From Asterias rubens (taxonomy: Eukaryota; Echinodermata; Asteroidea; Forcipulatida; Asteriidae), in the NCBI RefSeq assembly GCF_902459465.1, contig NC_047070.1, positions 12,630,001-12,694,000 on the forward strand: a stretch of 64,000 nucleotides of DNA. The letters are read 5' to 3'. Below are positions 1 through 11,085 of the stretch, piece after piece; within the stretch, counting starts at the first letter, position 1, and every line of letters starts with the position of its first letter. Made by a program: the position numbers and the translations under genes. A model generated the notes under the pieces. The model saw only the letters and a program-made list of their open reading frames with translations, had not been told where the DNA came from and searched no databases.

Positions 1-237
1 AAAGTAATGTGGATGTTAAAACTGTAGCGTTAATCTTGTGAAGTTATACCTCCATGTTAAAACCTCCATGAAACCTCAACCCAATTCAAAGTGCAGCAAT
101 CCTATAAAGGGGGTCTTATGAGGGTGTGCTTGAATGGTGTTTAATATGAAATGTAGCAAAACTGCCGAGGGGTGCAAGCAAAAACCGCAAAATAAAGTTA
201 TCCAGTTTGGTCCGAGTGTATGTGCAGTCATTACAAC

Positions 238-277
238 AGATTATTCAAATAATCAGATTATTCAAATAATCAGATTA
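238..277. repeat. 17-bp direct repeat, ~2.4 copies
   Basis: 'cagattattcaaataat' repeated in tandem. Confidence 0.85.
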
Positions 278-377
278 TAAATGATGCGACCGTACAATTA
301 ATTTCACAACAATTGCAGGTTAAAAGAACCAAGCTATTAAAACCACATACGTCTGAATAGGAAGACAGTGTGTGATT

Positions 378-706
378 CAAGGCACTGGACACGTTAGTGT
401 ATCTCACTTAGTGTATCTCAACACACGCATCAATTTACACATCTGTGGACATTTCGACCCAATTATGGACATCGAAGTTACAAGAAAATAATGAACGAAA
501 AAACACCCTTGTTGCACAAATCTTTCAGATGTAGTGTTTAATTATTTGAGCTGGAAATTACCTCTTTTCAAAGAAGTTACCTCAGAGGGAGCCGTTTCTC
601 ACGTGTTATACTAACAACAGCTCTCCGATGCTCATTATCAAGGAAGTTTTTATGCCAACAATTATTTTGAACAATTATTTTAAGTTATTACCAATAGTGC
701 CTTTAA
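378..706. mobile_element. TTAA-ended MITE (family A), diverged copy
   Basis: Left end 'aaggcactggacac' and right end 'ttaccaatagtgcctttaa' match the family termini. Internal landmarks 'aaaaaacacccttgttgcac' and 'cagagggagccgtttctcac' are present. Length is about 330 bp with internal loss. Same orientation as the 28807 copy. Confidence 0.75.
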
Positions 707-1361
707 TACCATGACATTATTTGGAATCTTATGAAAGTCTAGATGCAGAGGATCCTCATGGTCAGTGAGTCTCAGCTGAGCAGGGGGTAACCCCCAAGAG
801 GTCAACTCTCGAATCGCCTCAAGCACTCCACGTCATGGGCGTTACCTTCCTTAGGATACAACATCTTGTATTCAACAAGTAGTTTTTAAGGAAGTGGCAA
901 GGATGATGTGCAGTCAAAACCAAAGCTCTCACATTGATTCTATACCTGCAATTGTGAAATAATGCATCATTTTGCAATAACATGCAATCACATTGGACAC
1001 AAACATTTCCTCAGAACAACAAAATCTGTTCCCTTTTTCTTTAAAGAACTCAAACCCACTCACATTAGTTCAACATCAAAAATATGTAAATAATAGCGCA
1101 AATAAGCAAATGAGCAAATTTGTTGATAAAAACATGGTGTTTTTCTTCACATCGCTTTGTAAAATTGCACTGTCCAAGCAATGAAAAGGAAAATCAGCAT
1201 AATGTTTTCCTGGTGATAAAGTTTTCAAATAAAAGGATGTAACCCCAGCAGCACTGATGCCCACCCGAGGTCCGGATGCATATTGCGTCTTCAATCATAA
1301 CCTGAGACAAACATGTCTGTAGGATGACCAGAGGAAGGTTGTCCTTCTGTCATGGTTCTAC

Positions 1362-1490
1362 ATCCTAAAGCACCTGGACAACACTGGTAATTGTCAAAGA
1401 CCAATATCCGCATTTAATGTCACTCATCAAAGATGATAACAGACCTATGAAAGTGTAAGCTCAATTGGTCAATGGAGTCACGTTACAACA
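1362..1490. mobile_element. Strongly decayed family A MITE fragment
   Basis: 'aagcacctggacaacactgg' then 'taattgtcaaagacca' and 'ctcaattggtcaa' follow the order of the family A left half. No right half was found. Confidence 0.4.
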
Positions 1491-1746
1491 ATAACAAGTT
1501 TCCAAACATCAGCATCGCGAGATCAAAACTAGTTATTTTACATTTTTTATTTTTAACATATCAAGCAAAACCAGAACTCTACCAGATTATGTTAGATGCA
1601 AATACTTTCAGTCTCACCACTGGTGTACACCCTTTAAGATGCTTTAAGTATGTTCCAGTTGTTAATCGCACAGTGAAATGTAAAATGGCAAGGATTTTTG
1701 AGGAGTGTTTAATAAAATACTGAATGTGATGTGAAGCCCCATACAA

Positions 1747-1783
1747 CCTAAGTTAACCAGACCTAAGTTAACCAGACCTAGGT
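1747..1783. repeat. Short tandem duplication
   Basis: 'cctaagttaaccaga' occurs twice in tandem, followed by a third partial 'cctaggt'. Confidence 0.75.
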
Positions 1784-2595
1784 ACATATGGAAGTTATGA
1801 TGTCCTGTCTTTGTTGTTCTATTGTTCCCTTTTCTAAAGACTTCCTCAGTGGGGGTACAACTAGAACAAAGAAAACTGTATACCTTTGTTCCATTCTGTA
1901 AAAAGCGACAAAACTCCACAAACATGTGTAAGCCCATCTTGACACACATGGGCAGCTCCTGACCTAGTATTTACAGGGGCACGAGGACATCCCGAATTCT
2001 TCGGCGACATCTATGATCTTGGGTATTTATATTAATTTGTAGTTCAATGAATGTGACAGTAGGAAAGTGTATGTGCTCAGTCAGATTCAATTTGACCTCA
2101 AACTGGTTGACTTCACAGAAAAACCACATCAAAAGATTAATAGCAAATCGCAATTCTTCACCTGGTAATTAAATTAGTATCAAGTATTAATGTAATCTGA
2201 CAGTCTTGTCCCGATAACATCCAACTCACATGTCAAAAGAAACAGTTGAATGATTGATGGTTACTGATTGACAGTCACTGATTGCCTGCCACCGATGAAG
2301 GCATCCCTGAATTACTCCTTGACATATCTCATCCTCAGGATATCAGTCTCTACCATGTCATTTACAGGACACCATAACAAGGACTAGGATTAGAAAATTA
2401 CCAGGTATAGAGTTGTTTCACCACAGGTTTGATGAAAACATGAAGGTACAAGTTATTTGGAGAAAATGATGTCCAGGCTTCAGACAATTTTTCTTAGCTC
2501 ACGCTCATTTATAATGTTGGATTCCCTGCAAAATCATGTTATGTGTACAATCACATGAAATAAACCTTGTGTCCACTGCACTTACAATACCATGG

Positions 2596-4714
2596 GGGTA
2601 TGTTTGATACTACCTGGGCAGGGTTTGATCTTACCTGGGCAGGTTTGATCCTACCTGGGCAGGTTTGATCTTACCTGGGCAGGGTTTGATCCTACCTGGG
2701 CAGGTTTGACCCTACCTGGGCAGGGTTTGATCCTACCTGGGCAGGGTTTGATCCTACCTGGGCAGGGTTTGATCCTACCTGGGCAGGGTTTGATCCTACC
2801 TGGGCAGGGTTTGATCCTACCTGGGCAGGTTTGATAGTGGGCAGGTTTGATCTTACCTGGGCAGGGTTTGATCCTACCTGGGCAGGGTTTGATCCTATCT
2901 GGGCAGGGTTTGATCCTACCTGGGCAGGGTTTGATCCTACCTGGGCAGGTTTGATCCTACCTGGGCAGGTTTGACCCTACCTGGGCAGGGTTTGATCCTA
3001 CCTGGGCAGGGTTTGATCCTACCTGGGCAGGGTTTGATCCTACCTGGGCAGGGTTTGATCCTACCTGGGCAGGGTTTGATCCTACCTGGGCAGGTTTGAT
3101 AGTGGGCAGGTTTGATCTTACCTGGGCAGGGTTTGATCCTACCCGGGCAGGGTTTGATCCTACCTGGGCAGGTTTGATAGTGGGCAGGTTTGATCTTACC
3201 TGGGCAGGTTTGATAGTGGGCAGGTTTGATCTTACCTGGGCAGGGTTTGATCCTACCCGGGCAGGGTTTGATCCTACCTGGGCAGGGTTTGATAGTGGGC
3301 AGGTTTGATCTTACCTGGGCAGGTTTGATAGTTGGCAGGTTTGATCTTACCTGGGCAGGGTTTGATCCTACCCGGGCAGGGTTTGATCCTACCTGGGCAG
3401 GGTTTGATCCTACCTGGGCAGGGTTTGATCCTACCCGGGCAGGTTTGATAGTGGGCAGGTTTGATCTTACCTGGGCAGGGTTTGATCCTACCCGGGCAGG
3501 GTTTGATCCTACCTGGGCAGGGTTTGATCCTACCTGGGCAGGGTTTGATCCTACCCGGACAGGTTTGATAGTGGGCAGGTTTGATCTTACCTGGGCAGGG
3601 TTTGATCCTACCCGGGCAGGGTTTGATCCTATCTGGGCAGGGTTTGATCCTACCTGGGCAGGGTTTGATCCTACCTGGGCAGGTTTGATCCTACCTGGGC
3701 AGGTTTGACCCTACCTGGGCAGGGTTTGATCCTACCTGGGCAGGGTTTGATCCTACCTGGGCAGGGTTTGATCCTACCTGGGCAGGGTTTGATCCTACCT
3801 GGGCAGGGTTTGATCCTACCTGGGCAGGTTTGATAGTGGGCAGGTTTGATCTTACCTGGGCAGGGTTTGATCCTACCCGGGCAGGGTTTGATCCTACCTG
3901 GGCAGGTTTGATAGTGGGCAGGTTTGATCTTACCTGGGCAGGTTTGATAGTGGGCAGGTTTGATCTTACCTGGGCAGGGTTTGATCCTACCCGGGCAGGG
4001 TTTGATCCTACCTGGGCAGGGTTTGATAGTGGGCAGGTTTGATCTTACCTGGGCAGGTTTGATAGTGGGCAGGTTTGATCTTACCCGGGCAGGGTTTGAT
4101 CCTACCTGGGCAGGTTTGATCCTACCCGGACAGGTTTGATAGTGGGCAGGTTTGATCTTACCTGGGCAGGGTTTGATCCTACCCGGGCAGGGTTTGATCC
4201 TACCTGGGCAGGGTTTGATCCTACCTGGGCAGGGTTTGATCCTACCCGGGCAGGTTTGATAGTGGGCAGGGTTTGATCTTACCTGGGCAGGGTTTGATCC
4301 TACCTGGGCAGGGTTTGATCCTACCTGGGCAGGGTTTGATCCTACCTGGGCAGGGTTTGATCCTACCTAGCTGGGCAGGGTTTGATCCTACCTGGGCAGG
4401 GTTTGATAGTGGGCAGGTTTGATCTTACCTGGGCAGGGTTTGATCCTACCTGGGCAGGGTTTGAATCTACCTGGACAGGGTTTGATAGTGGGCAGGTTTG
4501 ATCTTACCTGGGCAGGTTTGATAGTGGGCAGGTTTGATCTTACCTGGGCAGGGTTTGATCCTACCTGGGCAGGGTTTGATCCTACCTGGGCAGGGTTTGA
4601 TCCTACCTGGGCAGGGTTTGATCCTACCTGGGCAGGGTTTGATCCTACCTGGGCAGGGTTTGATCCTACCTGGGCAGGTTTGATAGTGGGCAGGTTTGAT
4701 CCTACCTGGGCAGG
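2596..4714. repeat. 21-bp minisatellite array, segment 1
   Basis: Tandem array of 'gggcagggtttgatcctacct' type units. The main unit is 21 bp, with a 20-bp form lacking one G of the GGG and a 16-bp form ending 'gatagt'. Cctacccggg variants occur in blocks. The order of variants is itself repeated: about 490 bp from 2827 recurs from 3561 (period 734 bp), so the array has a higher-order structure. Open frames through it (for example G-F-D-P-T-W-A heptads) arise only because the unit is a multiple of three. I see no gene here. Confidence 0.97.
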
Positions 4715-6568
4715 CAGAGCTGCCAACCTTAACTTGAGAAAATCAGTATTCTGAAGCCTAAAAATCAGTATTCTGCCAATGAAATAAGTATTTTTCTGCG
4801 CGACACCACTCGACTACCCTTTGGTACTTTAGCTACCTTTACGCATGCTATTCTTATCGTATAATCACAGCTAATGGCCTCACAATTCAAACCTACAAGA
4901 TTTACTGCCTGTTGTAGACTGCAGCTGCCTTTTTGCAGTTTTGAAGGAGATTGTCGGGTGCTATAGAACTGTCTGGAAACATCACTTTCACAAGGTCAGT
5001 CAAGTGATCAGCAGCAGCAAAAGGCAGATTATGCTCTATTAAAAATTGTGTCATTAGAGTCTCTGCTCTGATGACTGAAAAGTCTTTCGGCTGCAAGAAC
5101 TCGGCGATGTTACCAGTACTTTTTGACGATCTAACGGCAGACTGGTGTTTCTTCGATTTCACGTGGATTTGAATGTCATTCGCACCTCCGTGGCTAATGG
5201 AAAAGTCAGATGAACAAAGTGTACACCTCGCGCTGTACTCGTCCCGTCTGGAGGATGAAATGCATGACCACTTCTTAGAATATTCCTTTTTGAACATTTG
5301 CTTTCTGGCACTCTTCGACGTTGATGATAATGAAGCCATTTTAGTGCTCAATCAATCGTGGTATTTTCGTATGTACTAGTACTACTAACTTGTCCTACAG
5401 AAACCGCTAGTGTGCATGTGTGGTCGATTCGCGCACAGAGCATGTAGCATGATACTAGTCTAGTTCCCAGACCCGAAAATCTCCGACTAGACTATCGAAG
5501 ATTCGTCAGTATAATGGAGATCAATGATCTGTTGTCAGAGAACCAGACTAGGCATGCTACCAGCTGGCGTGGTGCAGTTTGCTCGGCTCCATCTCTGTTG
5601 CACAGATTGTAAAGTGAGAAATGCCACATGTGCGTCGCTGGTTCCCTGTATGTTGATCGGATTCCGTACAATAAAAATCTGGATCCAGGGAAAAAATGGA
5701 ATCACGCACATGGGAACTCAGAGAAGGCGGGAAATAATATTGTTGGCAGGCTGTCGTTTTTTAGGTGGTTACGTGATGTTGCTTTTATTTGGTGGGTGTG
5801 TTTTTTCTTCCAAAATTGGGGATTTTGTAATTTCAAAGTGTGCATTCAATGTTATAATTTTCTTTGACTTTTTCAATACGTCCTTAGAATTAATTATTTA
5901 TTTATTTATTTGTATTTGCGTAAAGCTGCTCTCCTGACTATTTAATTAAAAATTGGGAAACAGTATTGTATTAATTCCGGAGTTCTTGTAATTGTTTCGG
6001 CCTTTAAACAAATTATATCTGGGTAAGCTGTTGAAATACAACAATAAATGTAATGCCCTTCCTGGCGATAATTCTCCGAGGTCTCATTTTAACGAAAGTG
6101 TCATCGAATAAAATTTGCAACAAATGCCCGTGAGAAAAACACAATATCTGTGCGTAAATATTAATTTTATGATTTAAATTATTGTAGCCGTAATCGATTT
6201 AAAGCTCGCAATACATAAGTAAACGAGTGTCGATTGTAACCCCCGTATCCAATTGCATGTGCACGCACCGCACGTCATACGGTCAAAGCATGGCAAGCGT
6301 GTAGCGCCCGGTTTTTACGGGGGACCATTAGCCGCGCAAAGTAATTCAGGGTTTACACTCAGCGCGCGCAGCATTAAAATTTATGGAGGGCATCTGAAAA
6401 AAATGCACAGCATAGCAGGCCAGTGTATAGTTTCTCCGTAAATTTTAAAGAAAACAAAGTATGATCGGATTTCCCCAAAAACGTATTTTGAAACGCATAT
6501 TCGTACATCCGTATTCCTGTTTGATTTCCGTATGAAATACGGAAAATCCGTACTAGTTGGCAGCTCTG
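4715..6568 (-). mobile_element. hAT-superfamily DNA transposon, non-autonomous, inserted in minisatellite
   Basis: About 1.85 kb. The left end starts CAGAGCTGCCAAC and the right end finishes with its exact complement GTTGGCAGCTCTG, a 13-bp terminal inverted repeat of the CAGNG type typical of hAT elements. Subterminal direct repeats are present ('aaaatcagtattctg' twice near the left end; 'tccgtat' motifs near the right end). The flanks share GGGCAGG on both sides, consistent with an 8-bp hAT target duplication. However, the target is itself repetitive, so this is not proof. It carries a short minus-strand ORF resembling the N terminus of a hAT transposase; no catalytic domain is present. Confidence 0.8.
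4902..5339 (-). CDS. hAT-type transposase N-terminal fragment (zinc-finger region)
   Basis: 145 codons from an ATG in strong context (AAAATGG) at 5339. An extension to 5351 would need a TTG start. The product has a basic start (F-K-K-E-Y-S-K-K-W) and then a BED/TTF-like zinc-binding signature: R-C-T-L-C, followed by I-S-H-G-G and I-x-x-H-x-x-S-K-K-H. It continues with V-I-R-A-E-T-L...F-L-I-E-H-N-L-P-F-A-A-A-D-H. This matches the N-terminal part of animal hAT-derived proteins (ZNF862-like family, by recall). It stops after 'A-A-A-V-Y-N-R-Q', so the RNase-H-like catalytic core and dimerisation region are absent. Either the element is internally deleted or a splice donor follows. Confidence 0.7.
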   Translation of the reverse strand: MASLSSTSKSARKQMFKKEYSKKWSCISSSRRDEYSARCTLCSSDFSISHGGANDIQIHVKSKKHQSAVRSSKSTGNIAEFLQPKDFSVIRAETLMTQFLIEHNLPFAAADHLTDLVKVMFPDSSIAPDNLLQNCKKAAAVYNRQ

Positions 6569-7414
6569 GGCAGGGTTTGATCCTACCTAGCTGGGCAGGG
6601 TTTGATAGTGGCCAGGTTTGATCTTACCTGGGCAGGGTTTGATCCTACCCGGGCAGGGTTTGATCCTACCTGGGCAGGGTTTGATAGTGGGCAGGTTTGA
6701 TCTTACCTGGGCAGGTTTGATAGTGGGCAGGTTTGATCTTACCCGGGCAGGGTTTGATCCTACCTGGGCAGGTTTGATCCTACCTGGGCAGGGTTTGATC
6801 CTACCCGGACAGGTTTGATAGTGGGCAGGTTTGATCTTACCTGGGCAGGGTTTGATCCTACCCGGGCAGGGTTTGATCCTACCTGGGCAGGGTTTGATCC
6901 TACCTGGGCAGGGTTTGATCCTACCCGGGCAGGTTTGATAGTGGGCAGGGTTTGATCTTACCTGGGCAGGGTTTGATCCTACCTGGGCAGGGTTTGATCC
7001 TACCTGGGCAGGGTTTGATCCTACCTGGGCAGGGTTTGATCCTACCTAGCTGGGCAGGGTTAGATCCTACCTGGGCAGGGTTTGATAGTGGGCAGGTTTG
7101 ATCTTACCTGGGCAGGGTTTGATCCTACCTGGGCAGGGTTTGAATCTACCTGGACAGGGTTTGATAGTGGGCAGGTTTGATCTTACCTGGGCAGGTTTGA
7201 TAGTGGGCAGGTTTGATCTTACCTGGGCAGGGTTTGATCCTACCTGGGCAGGGTTTGATCCTACCTGGGCAGGGTTTGATCCTACCTGGGCAGGGTTTGA
7301 TCCTACCTGGGCAGGGTTTGATCCTACCTGGGCAGGGTTTGATCCTACCTGGGCAGGGTTTGATCCTACCTGGGCAGGTTTGATAGTGGGCAGGTTTGAT
7401 CCTACCTGGGCAGG
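6569..7414. repeat. 21-bp minisatellite array, segment 2
   Basis: Same unit family as 2596-4714, resuming directly at the right end of the hAT element. Variant order matches the last ~600 bp of segment 1 at an offset of 2679 bp. The offset becomes 2700 bp after one extra 21-bp unit near the right end. This shows the segment is a duplicate of the first array's end. Confidence 0.95.
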
Positions 7415-8060
7415 CAGAGCTGCCAACCTTAACTTGAGAAAATCAGTATTCTGAAGCCTAAAAATCAGTATTCTGCCAATGAAATAAGTATTTTTCTGCG
7501 CGACACCACTCGACTACCCTTTGGTACTTTAGCTACCTTTACGCATGCTATTCTTATCGTATAATCACAGCTAATGGCCTCACAATTCAAACCTACAAGA
7601 TTTACTGCCTGTTGTAGACTGCAGCTGCCTTTTTGCAGTTTTGAAGGAGATTGTCGGGTGCTTTAGAACTGTCTGGAAACATCACTTTCACAAGGTCAGT
7701 CAAGTGATCAGCAGCAGCAAAAGGCAGATTATGCTCTATTAAAAATTGTGTCATTAGAGTCTCTGCTCTGATGACTGAAAAGTCTTTCGGCTGCAAGAAC
7801 TCGGCGATGTTACCAGTACTTTTTGACGATCTAACGGCAGACTGGTGTTTCTTCGATTTCACGTGGATTTGAATGTCATTCGCACCTCCGTGGCTAATGG
7901 AAAAGTCAGATGAACAAAGTGTACACCTCGCGCTGTACTCGTCCCGTCTGGAGGATGAAATGCATGACCACTTCTTAGAATATTCCTTTTTGAACATTTG
8001 CTTTCTGGCACTCTTCGACGTTGATGATAATGAAGCCATTTTAGTGCTCAATCAATCGTG
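7415..8060 (-). mobile_element. Second, truncated copy of the hAT element
   Basis: Starts with the same CAGAGCTGCCAAC terminus at an exact +2700 offset. It is identical by eye to 4715-5360 apart from one base (4963 region, ctatag versus ctttag). It ends at 8060, where the sequence switches straight into minisatellite. The right 1.2 kb and the right terminus are lost. The junction shares GTGG between element and array. It was copied together with flanking repeat, not by transposition. Confidence 0.85.
7602..8039 (-). pseudogene. Duplicate of the hAT transposase N-terminal fragment
   Basis: Same 145-codon frame as at 5339-4902, with ATG at 8039. One amino-acid change (Ile to Lys in S-S-I-A-P-D) results from the single base difference. 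Only about 20 bp of its upstream region survives before minisatellite begins, so its original promoter side is gone. Confidence 0.7.
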
Positions 8061-8818
8061 GGCAGGTTTGATCTTACCTGGGCAGGTTTGATAGTGGGCA
8101 GGTTTGATCTTACCTGGGCAGGGTTTGATCCTACCTGGGCAGGGTTTGATCCTACCCGGGCAAGGTTTGATCTTACCCGGGCAGGGTTTGATCCTACCTG
8201 GGCAGGGTTTGATCCTACCTGGGCAGGGTTTGATCCTACCTGGGCAGGGTTTGATCCTACCTGGGCAGGGTTTGATCCTACCTGGGCAGGTTTGATAGTG
8301 GGCAGGTTTGATCTTACCTGGGCAGGGTTTGATCCTACCCGGGCAGGGTTTGATCCTACCTGGGCAGGGTTTGATAGTGGGCAGGTTTGATCTTACCTGG
8401 GCAGGTTTGATAGTGGGCAGGTTTGATCTTACCCGGGCAGGGTTTGATCTTACCCGGGCAGGGTTTGATCCTACCTGAGCAGGGTTTGATCCTACCTGGG
8501 CAGGGTTTGATAGTGGACAGGTTTGATCTTACCTGGGCAGGGTTTGATCCTACCTGGGCAGGGTTTGATCCTACCTGGGCAGGGTTTGATCCTACCTGGG
8601 CAGGGTTTGATCCTACCTGGGCAGGGTTTGATCCTACCTGGGCAGGGTTTGATCCTACCTGGGCAGGGTTTGATCCTACCTAGCTGGGCAGGGTTTGATC
8701 CTACCTGGGCAGGTTTGATCCTATCTGGGCAGGTTTGATCCTACCTGGGCATGTTTGATACTACCTGGGCAGGTTTGAAAGTGGGCAGGTTTGATCCTAC
8801 CTGGGCAGGTTTGATCCA
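8059..8818. repeat. 21-bp minisatellite array, segment 3
   Basis: The same 21/20/16-bp units restart abruptly at the broken end of the second hAT copy. They continue to about 8818, where the units decay ('gatccaacatcaacaggg'). Includes the same 'cctacctagctgggc' variant seen near 4365, 6585 and 7040. Confidence 0.95.
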
Positions 8819-9179
8819 ACATCAACAGGGTTTAAAAATAACCTGGGCAAAATAACCAGGGCAAGATCACTGGAATATCGACAGATAAGGTTTTTCGGAA
8901 AGTAACTTGTCCCCACAGAGCAATAGTTGCAAAGGAACGCCTACTAACATTCAGAAAAGGAATAGTGTTTTAGTGGTCATAGGTGCAGCTAAATCCATTT
9001 TCTTGCAACCTATTTATCAATATATTCACTGGTTTCTGTCCGAGAACTTCAATGGTCTGCTGTTCAGGTACTTCATCTTGATTCAATGATAGTATTACAT
9101 TTCCAAAGTGAAAAATGTAACTTTAAATGGATAACTGAATCTAGACCACTGAAATAATTCAAAATAAATTTAAGTACAA

Positions 9180-9917
9180 CATTTATGCAAAATTATGAAC
9201 TTTTATTTCATGAGAAAATAATTATGTTTTGATAGTCAAAGTATTTTACCCTGGAGATTATCTCCATATTTTAAATAATATTTGCATTTTCAAGAATTCT
9301 AAGTTATCATGATTTAAACAAAGATGTGGTACACTGGCCTTCCTCAACACAATTACACAGTAATGAATACTTATGAACGAGCACATAATTAAGGACCCCA
9401 AAAACCAACATATCATAAATTGTCCATGTATATGCTACAAGCAAAATATGCTGAAATAAATTAATCAACTTGACATGATGAACTTGGAACCTATCCCATG
9501 TATTGTAACCAACTATTAAACTGTCTTGATTGTGTCTTCACAATTTACCTTTTTAAATCAACTTATTATCTTCAGAACGTTAACCTAGTACCATAGAAAA
9601 GGAATGCAAATTATAATACTTGCACAAAAAACACCCACAATTTTCCTTTTCACTGTTGCAAGTAATGAATACAATAAAGGGCAAGAAAACAACTAAAATA
9701 TGATTTGTATCTTGTTAAGGCCAACATAAAAATACCTTTGGCTTGCCACTGATCTCTGTAAGGAGTTTGAAGAACACATGAAGAAATGAATGTCTTCTTA
9801 TCTGACGAGGAAAGGGAACAAGGGATTGTGACAGAGAGGAAATCTTCAGGTATGACTCAGGGTGAGTAGGACTTGATTCTGTGTAGCAGCCAGGTGTAGG
9901 GGGGGAGGGGGGGGGGT
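9180..9917 (-). other. Presumed 3' UTR of the nucleophosmin-like gene
   Basis: Sequence downstream of the TGA on the minus strand. A canonical AATAAA lies at 9207-9202 (read as tttatt on +), which would put cleavage near 9180 and give a UTR of roughly 740 nt. It opens with a C-rich tract and is then AT-rich with no coding signal. The poly(A) site is inferred. Confidence 0.4.
9202..9207 (-). terminator. Candidate polyadenylation signal AATAAA
   Basis: Exact AATAAA on the minus strand about 710 nt after the stop codon of the nucleophosmin-like gene. It lies in AT-rich sequence and was chosen as the first clear canonical hexamer downstream of the stop. Confidence 0.35.
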
Positions 9918-9965
9918 TCATTTCTGCAATGAGGCTTTGTACCAGCTCCATACATCGCTCAGTTT
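9918..9965 (-). CDS. NPM1-like: Nucleophosmin-like, terminal coding exon with stop
   Basis: The acceptor is a clear pyrimidine tract ending 'ttcttccttgtag'. Fifteen codons are followed by TGA at 9920-9918. The product K-L-S-D-V-W-S-W-Y-K-A-S-L-Q-K ends the protein. Vertebrate nucleophosmin ends in a very similar way, with two tryptophans one residue apart; these are needed for folding of the C-terminal bundle and nucleolar localisation. Both tryptophans are present here. The tail is about three residues longer than in vertebrates. A long C-run lies directly after the stop in the transcript (a G-run on the + strand, 9899-9916). Confidence 0.85.
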   Translation of the reverse strand, partial: KLSDVWSWYKASLQK

Positions 9966-10406
9966 CTACAAGGAAGAAATCAAAAGAGACAATGTTATTA
10001 AGACATGGTGAACTTTGAGGTGACTACTTGAAAACTAAATCAACAAACTTTAGTCTTACTACCAATTGTCCAGAGAAATGCTTGTGTCTGAAATGCAGAC
10101 ATCAAGAAACCTGCTTACCAAGAAACATTTATAAATAAAAAGAGCATTATTCAATGGAATGGTCACAGACAACCTGGTCAGGCTTACCAGTTCCTGGCAT
10201 AATAATTTATGGCTAAGGACAATGGCATTGATGATTATCAATGACATTTTCTAAGCTATAAAAGGGCTGTTACATTTTCTTTTTGGGAAATAATACACTG
10301 TTATTTTAATTCAATAAAAAGATCAACTGAAAATAGGCTGTGCACTTTGCAAATGATGTAATGCGAAATACAACCAAGATCAAACAACAAGGCCACAACT
10401 TGTAAC

Positions 10407-10438
10407 AAGTAATTCCAAATAGTGTCCATTGCCTTTAA
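10407..10438. mobile_element. Solitary terminus of family A MITE
   Basis: About 30 bp, 'aattccaaatagtgtccatt' + 'gcctttaa', matching only the right terminus of the family. Lies in the last intron of the nucleophosmin-like gene. Confidence 0.45.
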
Positions 10439-11010
10439 TCTGCAACCTTCTGCAAATGCTAAAGAGAACCTTCATCGCATCCTGATTTATGCTTCTCCAT
10501 TTAAAAAGTAATCAAACTTTGTCACATAGTTCCTCATATAATTCAAGACAATGTCGGAGCGGTACTTCAAACACTCTCTGACATTATCATGATTCATGAG
10601 ACCTTTCAAGCAATTTTTACACTTAATACTTTTTAACACAGAAATGAAAAACGGAATTAATTTGAAACTTTGTAATGATTTGGGGGTGTAAATGATCTTT
10701 CTCAAGTGTTGACGCTCTTGGGTACAAGGTTGATCCCACGCAATGCTATCAACACCGATAACAACAGCCAAATTTATTTCTATTATTCAGTCATAATTAT
10801 TAGATTAATCTTCAAAGATGACAATTATTTTCATTGATAAAATTCAAAGCGGACATTCCAACCTACACACACACTTGAACTTCCCCCTTACACCAGAGTT
10901 TATTCTGCCCACTCAAAACAAATTTAGAACCAAAGTTAAATCTTGAGGGGAATGCAACACAAAGAGATTAATTTTGTCCTTAAGTCTATACTGCAATGGA
11001 GAGGGCTTAC

Positions 11011-11085
11011 CTTTAAGTCTGACATGTGAAATGTTGAGCGGATGTAGTTCTTGAACCTTTCTTCTTTTTTGGGCACACCTGAACT
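11011..11085 (-). CDS. NPM1-like: Nucleophosmin-like, C-terminal domain exon
   Basis: This 75-nt phase-0 exon (25 codons) has acceptor 'gttccttgtag' and donor 'AAG|gtaagc'. Its product contains G-V-P-K-K-E-E-R-F-K-N-Y-I-R-S-T-F-H-M-S-D-L. This aligns by eye with the vertebrate nucleophosmin motif in which 'L-P-K' is followed by 'E-x-K-F-x-N-Y-V-K-x-x-F-x-M-x-D'. In that family the segment forms one helix of the C-terminal three-helix bundle that binds nucleic acids, including G-quadruplexes. Phe, Asn-Tyr and the following Phe/Met core positions are kept. This is the strongest single piece of family evidence together with the terminal exon. Confidence 0.82.

Larger units (their letters stand above)
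707..2595. other. Intergenic, no gene recognised
   Basis: AT-rich, apart from the decayed MITE at 1362-1490 and a small duplication at 1747. Short open frames here begin at non-ATG codons or show no family features. Confidence 0.5.

Noticed and set aside
3096..4754. Several 60-160-codon frames with G-F-D-P-T-W-A repeats on + and related frames on -
   Set aside because: They are translations of the 21-bp minisatellite; frames switch whenever a 20- or 16-bp unit occurs.
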